Positions 19,941 to 29,798 of a stretch of 60,585 bases of DNA are shown piece by piece. This DNA is from Geminocystis sp. M7585_C2015_104 (GTDB lineage Bacteria; Cyanobacteriota; Cyanobacteriia; Cyanobacteriales; Cyanobacteriaceae): the NCBI GenBank assembly GCA_015295805.1, contig DVEF01000052.1, positions 1-60,585 of the forward strand. Direction: 5' to 3'. Positions within the stretch are counted from its first letter, which is position 1, and every line of letters begins with the position of its first letter. The notes under the pieces are model-generated. The model saw only the letters and a program-made list of their open reading frames with translations, was not told the DNA's origin and made no database searches. Made by a program: the position numbers and the translations under genes.

Positions 19941-20303
19941 TCCAAATTGGATTGTGAAGACACACTGGTATATCGGTTTGGAAGGACAGAAAAATAGAGG
20001 CAAGGGAACATATAGAGGATGTAGGGCCTCTAGTAAGGAGCCCAGTACCCCCGTGGGAAGCCATGGACTGGAAAAAAAGTGGTGTTGGGATTGGCAGCAT
20101 TGACTGGTATTGTCCCAGTGCAGGATTGCAACCGGCCGACAACGGCCCATCCCCTGAGTCGTTATCCCATCAGGGGGCCCGGGTTAAACAACCCAAACCG
20201 CCGACGGGGCACCAGCCACAGATTTGATGGCAACAACAGACTACTCGTTGGGGGCTTGTACATGGGGTTTTAGTTGTGAGACACACTGCAGTAAGTAGAG
20301 ACA

Positions 20304-20413
20304 AGATAAATCCCTACATGCTATCCCCCTATATCCCCTGTCGGTTTCTGATAAAATCAATAACAACAGGGAAATTAAGTCTATGAAAGCTAGCAACGAA
20401 GTTATTGTAGTAG
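20304..20413 (+). repeat. thiO upstream region, copy 2 of the duplicated segment
   Basis: The functional copy of the segment duplicated at 13847-13965: it runs through the presumed promoter region and the first codons of thiO. Confidence 0.85.
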
Positions 20414-22290
20414 GTGGGGGAATAATAGGCCTTGCCATTGCCATTGAGTTGCGACTAAAGGGCATTGGTGTAACGGTTTTAAGCAGAAACTATGAAGAGG
20501 CAGCCACAAACGCCGCCGCGGGGATGTTGGCTCCAAGGGCAGAAGGGCTAACGGGAGCTATGTTAGAATTGGCCCTAACTAGCCTTAACCTGTACCCCGA
20601 ATGGATTAGAAAACTAGAACATCTTGGTGGGGAGAGTGCAGAATATAACCCCTGTGGTATTATAGCCCCAGTAAAACACCACCCCCACAAACCAGTGGAA
20701 AGCAGTCACAGTATATGGTTGGATAGATGTGCCCTGGAGTTTTATCAACCGGGGCTGAGCAAGGAGATAGTAGGGGCTTGGTGGTATCCAGAAGAAGGAC
20801 AGGTGGCACCCCGTCGTCTTGGCAAAGTCCTGCATCAGGCGGCTCAGTCCCTGGGGGTGGACATCAAAAAGGGGGTAGAAGCCGTAGCCTTTAGTAGAGA
20901 AGGGGGGAAAATCAAAAGTATTCTCACCAAATCCGGGATATTTGCCGCTGATACCTACATTGTAGCTGGTGGCGTCTGGTCAGGAAAACTGCTACCTCTG
21001 CCGGTAACCCCTGTCAAAGGGGAAATGTTAAGTCTAAAGATGCCCCCCTCTCAACCCCTTAGCAGGGTTATTTTTGGCGAAAACACCTATCTAGTGCCAA
21101 AACAAGATGGTACCCTCATAATAGGCGCTACCTCCGTCAACACCTGGCAAGAAGGCAATACCGCTCAGGGGGTTAACGAACTTTTACAAAGAGCTATACA
21201 GTTATACCCACCCCTAGCCCAATGGGAACTGTTGGCAACATGGTATGGGTATCGCCCTAATACCCCCGACAGTATGCCTATTCTAGGCTATGGTGACGCG
21301 GCCAACTTAATCCTGGCCACAGGGCACCACCGTAATGGCATCCTCCTGGCACCTGTTACCGCCCAACTTATTGCCGAATTGGTTGCTACTGGTCAACAAC
21401 CCGAGCTACTAAAACACTTCAGTTATAGACGTTTCCACTCCCCCATAACCTATGCCACCCCTGTCGCCAATAGTGCCAACTGTCGGCAAGAAGAGGAAGA
21501 AGAAGACTATCTGGTTATTGCCGGGAGGAAGTTTCGCTCTCGCCTTTTAACGGGTACTGGAAAATACAAAAGTATTGAATTGATGCAGAAAAGTGTGGAA
21601 GCCAGTGGCTGTGAAATCGTTACCGTGGCGGTGAGGAGAGTCCAAGCAAGGGAAAAGGGACATGAAGGCCTAGCAGAAGCCTTGGACTGGTCTAAAATTT
21701 GGATGTTACCAAATACAGCGGGTTGTAATACAGCAGAAGAGGCAGTAAGAGTGGCCCGTCTGGGGAGAGAAATGGCCAAAATGCTAGGACAGGAAGACAA
21801 CAACTTTGTCAAATTGGAAGTCATCGCTGACCCGAAATATCTACTACCAGATCCTATTGGCACACTACAAGCAGCAGAACAACTGGTAAAAGAGGGTTTT
21901 GCCGTCCTACCCTATGTTAACGCCGATCCCCTTCTCTGTAAACGGTTGGAAGAAGTGGGATGTGTTACGGTTATGCCGCTAGGATCCCCCATAGGTTCAG
22001 GACAGGGAATTAGGAATCTAGACAACATCAGAATAATTATTGAACAGTCTAAAGTGCCAGTAATTATAGATGCGGGAATAGGCACCCCCAGTGATGCCGC
22101 TTTGGGTATGGAAATGGGGGCAGACGCCCTTCTCATAAACACCGCCATAGCCTGTGCAGACAACCCGGTGAAAATGGCAAAAGCCTTCCGTCTGGCCACC
22201 GAATCCGGCAGACTGGCCTATAAGGCAGGACGTATCCCAGTCAAATCCTATGCCCAGGCCAGTTCCCCCACTACCGGTCTGGTAAAATAA
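20383..22290 (+). CDS. thiOG: Bifunctional glycine oxidase ThiO - thiazole synthase ThiG
   Basis: A 635-residue fusion that joins two steps of thiamine-thiazole synthesis. ThiO (about 1-365) is a FAD enzyme making dehydroglycine from glycine; its dinucleotide site is GGGIIG at residues 11-16, and [12 protein letters not shown] with [13 protein letters not shown] close the domain. ThiG starts near residue 376 ([20 protein letters not shown]) and forms the thiazole ring; the Schiff-base lysine is Lys477 in VKLEVI, with [18 protein letters not shown] and DAGIGTPSD downstream. The fusion is known in cyanobacteria and should channel an unstable imine. thiS and thiF/thiE are not nearby. The leader is unusually long and repeat-bearing, with no visible TPP riboswitch. 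Confidence 0.96.
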   Translation: MKASNEVIVVGGGIIGLAIAIELRLKGIGVTVLSRNYEEAATNAAAGMLAPRAEGLTGAMLELALTSLNLYPEWIRKLEHLGGESAEYNPCGIIAPVKHHPHKPVESSHSIWLDRCALEFYQPGLSKEIVGAWWYPEEGQVAPRRLGKVLHQAAQSLGVDIKKGVEAVAFSREGGKIKSILTKSGIFAADTYIVAGGVWSGKLLPLPVTPVKGEMLSLKMPPSQPLSRVIFGENTYLVPKQDGTLIIGATSVNTWQEGNTAQGVNELLQRAIQLYPPLAQWELLATWYGYRPNTPDSMPILGYGDAANLILATGHHRNGILLAPVTAQLIAELVATGQQPELLKHFSYRRFHSPITYATPVANSANCRQEEEEEDYLVIAGRKFRSRLLTGTGKYKSIELMQKSVEASGCEIVTVAVRRVQAREKGHEGLAEALDWSKIWMLPNTAGCNTAEEAVRVARLGREMAKMLGQEDNNFVKLEVIADPKYLLPDPIGTLQAAEQLVKEGFAVLPYVNADPLLCKRLEEVGCVTVMPLGSPIGSGQGIRNLDNIRIIIEQSKVPVIIDAGIGTPSDAALGMEMGADALLINTAIACADNPVKMAKAFRLATESGRLAYKAGRIPVKSYAQASSPTTGLVK

Positions 22291-22321
22291 GTAACACAAA
22301 CGCCATAATACAGCAAAAACA

Positions 22322-23326
22322 ATGGACTTAAACCTAGTACAGCTACAAAACTTCCTGGACAATCTCTCTTTTGTACTACTTTTTATCTCCATGTTGTGTT
22401 ACTGGACAGGGGTGGCCTTCCCCCCTCTGCAACTGTTGCCAAAACTGGGTAGTATTACCACCACCGTCGCCAATATTACCATAGCCTTTTTACTACTGGC
22501 CCGGTGGATAGAAGGAGGTTATTTCCCCATCAGCAACCTATATGAGTCTCTTTTCTTCCTGGCATGGGGTTTAACTGCAGTACACCTAATGGCAGAGAGG
22601 ATGTTGGCCAAAGAATATAGTCTATTGCCAGGAGTGGTGACAGCACCAGTGGGAATGGCCATCACCGCCTTTGCCACCCTGTCTTTACCCCCAGAAATGC
22701 AAAACAGTCAGCCGTTAGTGCCTGCCCTTAAATCCAATTGGCTGATGATGCATGTAAGTGTTATGATGTTGAGCTATGCTGCCTTAATGGTAGGCTCCCT
22801 TCTGGCCCTCACCTTTCTCATCCTCACCCACGGCAAGGAAGTGCCCCTGAGAGGCAGCTCAGTAGGGACAGGTGCTTACAGAAGTGTTAAAAAAAAATCT
22901 AGCCCCCATTCTGTAACGTTAGAAAACACAGAAGAAGTCACGGGAAATGGCCCTGTCACCAAAGTAGTATTAAGAGAGAAAACAGAAACACTATCCCCCG
23001 AGAGGTTGAGCCTGGCGGAGACTTTGGACAATATCAGTTATCGCATTATCGGTTTAGGATTCCCCCTACTAACCATTGGCATTATTTCCGGGGCGGTATG
23101 GGCCAATGAAGCATGGGGGTCATACTGGAGTTGGGACCCAAAAGAAACCTGGGCCTTAATCACATGGTTGGTGTTTGCCGCCTATCTACACGCCCGTATT
23201 ACTAGGGGATGGCAGGGGAAAAAACCCGCTATCATCGCTTCCTGTGGTTTTTTTGTAGTTTGGATTTGTTACTTAGGAGTAAATCTGCTAGGAAGGGGAT
23301 TACACTCCTACGGTTGGTTTTTCTAG
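22322..23326 (+). CDS. ccsA: System II cytochrome c biogenesis protein (CcsA/ycf5 type; called CcsB in some databases)
   Basis: A polytopic thylakoid/plasma-membrane protein that handles haem for attachment to apocytochromes c on the lumenal side, such as cytochrome f and c6. 334 residues with several hydrophobic helices. The WWD haem-handling motif is visible as [18 protein letters not shown] around residues 264-281, and His residues flank it ([10 protein letters not shown] upstream, LHSYGWFF at the end). A charged, poorly hydrophobic loop of about 70 residues (about 175-245) interrupts the membrane region. It starts 31 bases after thiO-thiG and may be read from that transcript. The partner Ccs1/ResB is not in the window. 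Confidence 0.93.
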   Translation: MDLNLVQLQNFLDNLSFVLLFISMLCYWTGVAFPPLQLLPKLGSITTTVANITIAFLLLARWIEGGYFPISNLYESLFFLAWGLTAVHLMAERMLAKEYSLLPGVVTAPVGMAITAFATLSLPPEMQNSQPLVPALKSNWLMMHVSVMMLSYAALMVGSLLALTFLILTHGKEVPLRGSSVGTGAYRSVKKKSSPHSVTLENTEEVTGNGPVTKVVLREKTETLSPERLSLAETLDNISYRIIGLGFPLLTIGIISGAVWANEAWGSYWSWDPKETWALITWLVFAAYLHARITRGWQGKKPAIIASCGFFVVWICYLGVNLLGRGLHSYGWFF

Positions 23327-23342
23327 GCAGGGGAAAAGGAAA

Positions 23343-24458
23343 ATGGGCAAGCAGTTGAAAGTAGCCATCATAGGCACAGGATTTGGACAACAGGTGCATA
23401 TTCCGGCCTTCAATGAGCACCCCCGCACTAGGGTGGTGGCTGTGTACAATCGTAGCCTAGAGGTAGCCAGACAAATAGCCGCCAAACACAATATCCCCTA
23501 CGCCTTTGATGACATTGAAGCTATCTGCGGCTGTCCAGAGGTGGACATAGTAAGCATTGCCACCCCTCCCTTCCTCCGTTATGAGATAGCCAAAACCGCC
23601 CTCCACCATGACAAGCACCTTTTTTTAGAAAAGCCAGTTAACCTGAATGCCTATGAAACACGGGAGATATACCACATAGCCAACAGCAAGGGCAAAGCCG
23701 CAGTGGTAGACTTTGAATTCCGATTTGTGCCCCATTGGCAGTTGCTCCACCAATACCTGGAAATGGGGTATGTGGGGGATATTAGAATGGTGAAGGTGGA
23801 TTGGTTAGTTCCTTCCCGTGCTAACCCACAAAGGCCTTGGGACTGGTATTCTGTTAAGGAGAAGGGGGGAGGGGTACTAGGAGCCATTGGTTCTCATGCC
23901 TTTGATTATATATACTGGCTATTTGGGGAAATTGCCACTATTAGCGCCTATTTAGGCAATGCTATCAAAAAAAGACCAGATCCGTTGGCCAACAACCAGT
24001 ACAAGCCTGTCACCGCCGACGATATCTGTCTTATAACCTTGGAATTAAAATCCGGCACCCCTGTACAAGTCAACCTCAGTTCAGTAACATATCAAGGAAG
24101 GGGCCACTGGGTTGAAATATACGGCGACAAGGGCACACTGGTTCTAGGTAGTAGTAATCTTAAAGACTACATTCACGGGTTTAAACTTTTTGCCTCCCAG
24201 AATAACCAACCTCTAACTGAGATACCATTGCCCCCCTCCCTCGCCTTCTCTAAAACCTACGAGGATGGTAGAATTGCCCCTGTCATCAAAGTTATTGACC
24301 AGTTGGTAAAAAACATTGACAATCATCAGTCTTTCCCCCCCACCCTCAAAGAAGGCGTTTACTCCCAACTGCTTATGGATTTAACTCACCAGTCTCACAA
24401 TCAAAAGGCTAGACTAAAAGTGCCCTCCCTAGAAGATTTTCTCTCTGGCAGGGAGTAA
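23343..24458 (+). CDS. Gfo/Idh/MocA-family oxidoreductase
   Basis: 371 residues. The N-terminal Rossmann domain starts VAIIGTGFGQQVHIPAF, followed by the family motif LFLEKPVN near residue 100, where the lysine is part of the nucleotide/substrate site. The C-terminal domain is the alpha/beta dimerisation fold with GGGVLGAIGSHAFDYIYWLF, whose Gly-His segment is typical. These enzymes oxidise or reduce sugars, inositols or bilins with NAD(P). Biliverdin reductase belongs to the same superfamily, but I see no specific mark of it. It is 16 bases after ccsA, so the two genes may form an operon. The substrate is unknown. Confidence 0.88.
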   Translation: MGKQLKVAIIGTGFGQQVHIPAFNEHPRTRVVAVYNRSLEVARQIAAKHNIPYAFDDIEAICGCPEVDIVSIATPPFLRYEIAKTALHHDKHLFLEKPVNLNAYETREIYHIANSKGKAAVVDFEFRFVPHWQLLHQYLEMGYVGDIRMVKVDWLVPSRANPQRPWDWYSVKEKGGGVLGAIGSHAFDYIYWLFGEIATISAYLGNAIKKRPDPLANNQYKPVTADDICLITLELKSGTPVQVNLSSVTYQGRGHWVEIYGDKGTLVLGSSNLKDYIHGFKLFASQNNQPLTEIPLPPSLAFSKTYEDGRIAPVIKVIDQLVKNIDNHQSFPPTLKEGVYSQLLMDLTHQSHNQKARLKVPSLEDFLSGRE

Positions 24459-24473
24459 AATGTCGCCCACCCC

Positions 24474-24503
24474 TTGTCAACCCAACCTCAGATCCGTTAT
24501 AAT
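24474..24503 (+). promoter_or_regulatory. Sigma-70 promoter of tRNA-fMet
   Basis: TTGTCA at 24474-24479 and TATAAT at 24498-24503 are 18 bases apart, 11 bases ahead of the mature tRNA. Confidence 0.75.
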
Positions 24504-24514
24504 TGTAAACGCGC

Positions 24515-24588
<74 letters not shown>

Positions 24589-25403
24589 TGGCCAGTTTCC
24601 CTTCTTCAACAGCTCCGCCTGTCTAACGTTATTGCAACATAATTTTAAATCGCTAAATCATCACCACTGTCCCCGTCTGTGGCGCATCATTTAGGGGATT
24701 GTCGGGGGGCGGAGGGACTTTTATGGCTGTTGTTATTGGGTGTTTTTAGAAGGAGTCTAAGGGCACGGGCATGGGGGGGATTCTGTCGGGGAGGATGTGA
24801 GATTTGTAACCCCAGGAGGGCCAGAAGATTCCAACGGTGTTACAGGTGGACAATTGTCAGCAGGGGGATAAAGGGAAAACAAAGAGGCTTCCTTTTATTT
24901 CATCTTGCCCAAAAAAAGGCCCAAAAAAAAATATGATGAATATAATCACTCCCCTTGTTTCAGCATTTCTAACCCCCCATATAGAATTCTATAAAAATTC
25001 TGGTTTTTATTGTTGGACCAATTGTACACTTTTAGTTCCCCCTGAAAGATTTGTGGTAAGTAAAAAACAATTCTAGTTGTTCAAGTAGAAAAGGCGAGAA
25101 GTTCAAAAATTCTAAAAATCCAAGAGTAAAATTTTTAGAAGAGAAGAAGCTAAGAGGTGAAAGCCGGCAAGCTAAGGCGGAAAAGAAGCTAAAAGTAGTA
25201 CAATCACGGCAAAAACCCTCTGAATCCCCCAATAGCGTTGTTTGTGTTGTTTAATAAAATAAACCCAACAAAAAAAGCAGACGAAACTGGAAGAAAACGT
25301 AAGGGACAGTAGGGAAAACCTAGTCAAAAAATTTAGATAAAATGGTAGAATATAATCGCGGCACTACCAGGACAACATTGGGAGAAGAAAAAAGAGAGAA
25401 ATA
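24589..25403 (+). other. Gene-free spacer before the S9 peptidase
   Basis: About 815 bases. Two overlapping frames (24679-24936 and 24837-25076) have no family resemblance and poor ribosome sites, so I do not call them. A TATAAT at 25351-25356 is a plausible -10 for the peptidase gene, with no good -35. The stretch at 25080-25250 is purine-rich. Confidence 0.5.
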
Positions 25404-27296
25404 ATGGTAGAATTGGCAGAATATGGGACGTGGTCCTCACCCATAACCTCCGATTTGATTGTAGCAGGGACTGTTGGTTTAAGTAGCCCATCTTTCCATG
25501 GGGAGAATATATACTGGTTGGAAAGTCGCCCCTTAGAAGGAGGCAGAAATGTCATTGTAAAATACTCCCCCGACGGCACAACAGAAGACGTGACACCATT
25601 CCCCTTCAATGTGCGCAGTCGAGTACATGAATACGGTGGAGGGGCATTTGTAGTATATAAGGACACTGTCTATTTTACCAATTTTCAAGACCAAAGGGTG
25701 TATGTACAAAAAATAGGGGAAAAACCACAACCCTTAACCCCAGAAAATAAATTGCGCTATGCCGACTTTTGTGTGGATACCCTCCGCAATAGGTTAATAT
25801 GTGTAGCAGAAGCCCATTTTTCCTCCCCACCGGAGAATACCATAGTGGCTATTAGTCTGGATACAGGAAAAATTACCACCCTGAGTAGGGGCGCAGATTT
25901 TTACTCCTCCCCCCGTGTTTCCCCAGATGGTAGTAAATTGGCTTGGCTACAATGGAATCACCCCCATATGCCCTGGGATAGTACCTTTTTATGCCAAGGA
26001 GAATTCAATGGGCAAGGAGAGATTGAAAACATCAGGGTAATCGCCGGTGGAGACAACGAGTCTATATGTCAACCAGAATTTAGCCCCCAGGGTGTATTAT
26101 ACTTTAGCAGTGACCGTAGCCAGTGGTGGAATCTTTACCGTTGGCAAGGAGAGACAGTCAAAGCAGTTTACCCCCTGGAAGCAGAAATCGGCTACCCTCA
26201 CTGGGTATTTGGGGAATCCGTATATGGGTTTAGTCACCAAGAGGAGATTATTTGTGCCTATACTCAAAGGGGATGTTGGTATCTGGCAAAAATCGACCTG
26301 TCTAGACAGCAATTCTACCCCATTAGTCTCCCCTTTACCACCATTAATTACCTAAGAGTAAAGGATAAGGAAATACTATTCATCGGCAGTGCCCCCCATC
26401 AACCATCAGCAGTTGTTAAAATGAACTTGGCACAAGGGGAGTACCATATACTAAAACAGTCTAGCAACCTGGACATAGACGAAGGATATATCTCTACCCC
26501 CCAAGCAATAGAATTCCCCACCAGTAACGGTAAGACTGCCCATGCTTGGTATTATCCCCCAAGGAACAAAGACTTTCAAGCCCCCGAAGGCACAAAACCC
26601 CCCCTGTTGGTAAAAAGCCATGGTGGACCCACAGCTATGACCTCCCCCGCCTATAATCTAAGAATACAATACTGGACTAGTCGCGGTTTTGCCCTGGTAG
26701 ACGTTAACTATGGAGGTAGCACGGGGTATGGGCGACAATATAGGGAAAGACTATACGGGCAATGGGGTATAACAGATGTGGAAGACTGTGTCAATGCCGC
26801 CAAGTATCTGGTAGAAAAGGGATTGGTAGACGGCAACAAACTGGCCATTTCTGGTAGTAGTGCAGGGGGTTACACCACCCTTGCCGCCCTAACATTCCAT
26901 GACACATTCAAAGCGGGCGCCAGCTACTACGGGGTAAGCGATTTAGAAATCCTAGCCCAGGATACCCACAAATTCGAGTCTCACTATCTGGATAAGCTGA
27001 TAGGCAACTATCCCGAAGCCAAAGAAGTCTACAGGGCTAGATCCCCCTTATACCACATAGACAGACTATCCTGTCCTGTCATTTTCTTTCAGGGTTTAGA
27101 AGATAAAATTGTACCCCCCTCTCAAGCAGAGAGAATGTATCAGGCATTGAAACAAAAGGGGATTGACACTGAGTATATCACCTTCCCCGACGAACAACAT
27201 GGTTTCAGAAAAGCAGAAAATATCAAAAAAGCCCTAGACAGTGAGTACTTTTTCTATATGAGGGTATTCGGGTTGCGGCCAACAGGAGTAAGATAA
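25404..27296 (+). CDS. S9-family serine peptidase (acylaminoacyl/dipeptidyl peptidase type)
   Basis: 630 residues: an N-terminal beta-propeller region (to about 370) with repeats such as YSSPRVSPDGSKLAWLQW, followed by an alpha/beta hydrolase domain. The catalytic triad reads clearly as Ser486 in GSSAGGY, Asp567 in GLEDKIV and His599 in EQHGF. The propeller limits access to oligopeptides, so this enzyme should trim short peptides in the cytoplasm; no signal peptide is present. The ATG at 25404 is preceded by AAGAGAGAAATA. The next gene starts 31 bases downstream on the same strand. Confidence 0.95.
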   Translation: MVELAEYGTWSSPITSDLIVAGTVGLSSPSFHGENIYWLESRPLEGGRNVIVKYSPDGTTEDVTPFPFNVRSRVHEYGGGAFVVYKDTVYFTNFQDQRVYVQKIGEKPQPLTPENKLRYADFCVDTLRNRLICVAEAHFSSPPENTIVAISLDTGKITTLSRGADFYSSPRVSPDGSKLAWLQWNHPHMPWDSTFLCQGEFNGQGEIENIRVIAGGDNESICQPEFSPQGVLYFSSDRSQWWNLYRWQGETVKAVYPLEAEIGYPHWVFGESVYGFSHQEEIICAYTQRGCWYLAKIDLSRQQFYPISLPFTTINYLRVKDKEILFIGSAPHQPSAVVKMNLAQGEYHILKQSSNLDIDEGYISTPQAIEFPTSNGKTAHAWYYPPRNKDFQAPEGTKPPLLVKSHGGPTAMTSPAYNLRIQYWTSRGFALVDVNYGGSTGYGRQYRERLYGQWGITDVEDCVNAAKYLVEKGLVDGNKLAISGSSAGGYTTLAALTFHDTFKAGASYYGVSDLEILAQDTHKFESHYLDKLIGNYPEAKEVYRARSPLYHIDRLSCPVIFFQGLEDKIVPPSQAERMYQALKQKGIDTEYITFPDEQHGFRKAENIKKALDSEYFFYMRVFGLRPTGVR

Positions 27297-27327
27297 GAAT
27301 AACTGTAATAATGGCACTGATGGGAAA

Positions 27328-27834
27328 ATGAGTGGACTATTAGTGCGTGCTACATTTGTGTTATTAACGTTTCTGCCACCAACACTGCCAGTAAAGGCAG
27401 AGGGAGAAAATCCATTCCGGGTATGTATGCGACAACTGCAAGAAAGCGGGGTGACAGGTGAAAAAGCTCAAGTGGGATGTGCCACCTCCCTATCCCCCCA
27501 AGAATTCTCTGGTTGTGTGTCTAAAATCGTAGCTACCGGTATCCCCCCAGAAACCGCCCTAACCAGCTGTTATCAGGTTAGACGCCCTCTAGAAATGGCC
27601 AATTGTGTAGTTGATATAGATAAAAAAGTGCTACAGATAAGGGAGAGTGCAAAAGGGGGAGAAACACCATTACAACTAGCACTAAAAACCTGTCAGAGGA
27701 GTCTGTTGCCCAAAAGGCAGGCAGAATGCGTAATTGGCCTTGCAATCAGTGGTAGCAACCCCATGACGGCTATGGAAACCTGTATTAAAGCCCAAGATTT
27801 CCCAGATGCCCTTTTCCCCAGCGAAAAGCCTTAA
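27328..27834 (+). CDS. Secreted protein with four evenly spaced cysteine pairs
   Basis: 168 residues of unknown function. A signal peptide is visible (LLVRATFVLLTFLPPTLPVKA, cut after about residue 24), so the mature chain should lie in the periplasm or lumen. Eight Cys occur at 33/51, 63/81, 93/122 and 134/152. Three pairs are C-x17-C and the third has an 11-residue insert; the gap between pairs is always 11 residues, giving a 30-residue repeat. Gly-x-Pro-Pro-Glu-x-Ala turns lie between the cysteines. Each repeat is probably a disulfide-pinned helical hairpin. It follows the peptidase gene and overlaps the plsY stop by 4 bases, tail to tail. I do not recognise a named family. Confidence 0.8.
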   Translation: MSGLLVRATFVLLTFLPPTLPVKAEGENPFRVCMRQLQESGVTGEKAQVGCATSLSPQEFSGCVSKIVATGIPPETALTSCYQVRRPLEMANCVVDIDKKVLQIRESAKGGETPLQLALKTCQRSLLPKRQAECVIGLAISGSNPMTAMETCIKAQDFPDALFPSEKP

Positions 27835-28475
27835 TGCACCGGGTGAGACTCTCCAATTCTAGGCTCTGTACCTGCTAAAATCCTCTCTATGTTACTACGG
27901 TGTCTAAGGATAACATACACACCGGCGAGTAAGGCAAAAGTTACATAGGGGGGGGAGGGTATAACAATCCAAGTAAGGATATTAACAGCAATGGCGGCAG
28001 CAATGGAACTTAGGGAAACTATACGGGAAATAGCTACCACTACCAGGAAAACAGAAAACGAGCCTAACCCCAACAGGGGATTGATGGACAACAGAATCCC
28101 AAAGCCAGTGGCTACCGACTTACCCCCCGTGAAATTCAACCAAATGGACTTACTATGCCCCACTACAGCTAGTAAGGCACATGTGACAGTTAACCAGTCT
28201 TGCCAAGAGGAGGGAATGGATTCTGGGTAAAACCGATACAATAACCTAACGGCTAATACCGCCAAGACTCCTTTCATTACGTCTACTACAAATACTACTA
28301 ATGCCGGCCATTTGCCCAAATTCCTAAGTACATTTGTAGCACCAGTAGAACCCGAGCCGTATTGTCGGATGTCAATGCCTTTCAACCAACGGGCAATAAG
28401 ATAACCGGTAGGGATGCTACCCAAAAGATAGGCCACCAGAAACAGCAGTAGACAAAGCAAAAAAGAAACAGTCAT
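27831..28475 (-). CDS. plsY: Acyl-phosphate glycerol-3-phosphate acyltransferase
   Basis: A membrane enzyme that moves an acyl group from acyl-phosphate to glycerol-3-phosphate, the first step of phospholipid and glycolipid assembly. 214 residues with several hydrophobic helices. The three conserved loops are visible: GSIPTGYLIARWLKGIDIRQ with GSGSTGATNVLR, then VVGHSKSIWLNFTGGKSVATG, and the C-terminal LLRHRSNIERILAGTE-like segment (ILRHRSNIERIL). It diverges from the LpxB-like gene over 62 bases, where ATTATA at 28508-28513 (TATAAT on the minus strand) may be its -10 box. Identification is secure. Confidence 0.95.
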   Translation of the reverse strand: MTVSFLLCLLLFLVAYLLGSIPTGYLIARWLKGIDIRQYGSGSTGATNVLRNLGKWPALVVFVVDVMKGVLAVLAVRLLYRFYPESIPSSWQDWLTVTCALLAVVGHSKSIWLNFTGGKSVATGFGILLSINPLLGLGSFSVFLVVVAISRIVSLSSIAAAIAVNILTWIVIPSPPYVTFALLAGVYVILRHRSNIERILAGTEPRIGESHPVH

Positions 28476-28537
28476 GGGCTAGAATACTAAGGGCGCACTT
28501 CCTCTGATTATATCCTATTGTTCCACTTCTATCTCCC

Positions 28538-29770
28538 ATGGAGTTACTGGTTATAAGTAACGGGCATGGTGAAGATGCCATTGCCATAAGAATAATCCAG
28601 GCCCTGCAAAAAATCTCCCCTGACGCCCGGGTGTGGGGGTTGGCGATGGTTGGAGAGGGTTTTGCCTATGGACAAGCCCATATCCCCCTCATTGCTAGGG
28701 TTAAGTCTATGCCTTCCGGGGGATTCATCTACATGGATAAAAAGCACTTGTGGCAAGACATCCGTCAGGGATTATTAGCCTTGATTATATCCCAGTATAG
28801 GGCCACCAGGAAATGGGTACAAAAACACCCAGGGGGTATAATCCTGGCCGTCGGTGACATTCTTCCTCTTCTATTTGCCTGGCTTAGTGGTGCTAAGTAC
28901 TACTTTGTTGGTACAGCCAAATCCGAGTATTACCTCAAAGACGAGGAGGGGTGGTTAGAAGAAACCCCTTGCTGGGAGAGGTGGTTTGACTCTGTTTACT
29001 ACCCCTGGGAGCGTTGCCTTTTGAAGCATCCCCGTTGTATGGGGGCGTTTCCCCGTGATTCCTTCACTGCCTCTTCCCTTCGTCGCTATGGAATTAGGGT
29101 GTATGACTGTGGTAACCCTATGATGGATGGTCTAGATACAACAATACCCCATTATGACGACAATCTCCTTAAAATTCTACTATTACCCGGCTCTAGATTT
29201 CCCGAATCCCTCCATAATTGGCGTTTAATTCTCCTGGCCATCGACTCCCTCCTCCCCGACTTCCCCGTAGACTTACTATTTGTTGCGGCTATTGCCCCCT
29301 ATTTACCCCTAAAGGATTTTACTGATATTCTTAAGGGATTTCAATGGTCGGAAGACGAAAAAACAGTAAATGTACCGCTTAACCCTGACGACAAAATAGT
29401 TTTTACTAAGAGAGGTAGACAACTGGTGGTAAGTCAAAACAGTTACACTCAGTGTCTACAATATTGTGACATGGCGATAGCAATGGCTGGCACTGCCACT
29501 GAACAATTTGTGGGTTTGGGCAAACCCGTAATTGCCTTCCCTGGCCGAGGTCCGCAATACAACTTGCAATTTGCCCGTAATCAGCGTCGACTTTTGGGTA
29601 TCTCTCTCCAATTGGTAGATAATCCCCAACAAGTGAGGGAAAAAATATTACAATTATTGTCAGCACCAGACTTGTGGGAAATGATTGCTGCCAATGGCAA
29701 AAAAAGACTCGGACAGGGCGGTGCCTCCCAAAAAATTGCCACCATTTTATGTCAACATAGTGATTCTTAG
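28538..29770 (+). CDS. Lipid-A-disaccharide-synthase-related protein of cyanobacteria
   Basis: 410 residues with a GT-B-like two-domain layout. It begins LLVISNGHGEDAIAIRIIQAL and, in the C-terminal half, has LLLPGSRFPES and the UDP-sugar/pyrophosphate site MAIAMAGTATEQFVGLGKPVIAFPG. This pattern resembles LpxB, but cyanobacteria that lack the rest of the lipid A pathway carry this related family, whose function is not settled. It could be a glycosyltransferase acting on a membrane lipid. It is read divergently from plsY, which fits a lipid role but does not prove it. Confidence 0.85.
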   Translation: MELLVISNGHGEDAIAIRIIQALQKISPDARVWGLAMVGEGFAYGQAHIPLIARVKSMPSGGFIYMDKKHLWQDIRQGLLALIISQYRATRKWVQKHPGGIILAVGDILPLLFAWLSGAKYYFVGTAKSEYYLKDEEGWLEETPCWERWFDSVYYPWERCLLKHPRCMGAFPRDSFTASSLRRYGIRVYDCGNPMMDGLDTTIPHYDDNLLKILLLPGSRFPESLHNWRLILLAIDSLLPDFPVDLLFVAAIAPYLPLKDFTDILKGFQWSEDEKTVNVPLNPDDKIVFTKRGRQLVVSQNSYTQCLQYCDMAIAMAGTATEQFVGLGKPVIAFPGRGPQYNLQFARNQRRLLGISLQLVDNPQQVREKILQLLSAPDLWEMIAANGKKRLGQGGASQKIATILCQHSDS

Positions 29771-29798
29771 GACCACTTGTAACTAGCTTCCAAAGACA

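Larger units (their letters stand above)
19652..20382 (+). other. Leader and repeat region between leuB and thiO-thiG
   Basis: About 730 bases without a gene. It holds two direct copies of a dispersed repeat (19731-19850 and 19865-19940) and, next to thiO, the segment also found at 13847-13965. I looked for a TPP riboswitch ahead of the thiamine gene and did not see its CTGAGA and ACCTGAT core. Confidence 0.6.

Noticed and set aside
24679-25076. Two plus-strand frames of 79-85 codons
   Set aside because: No recognisable family, overlapping each other and weak start context.
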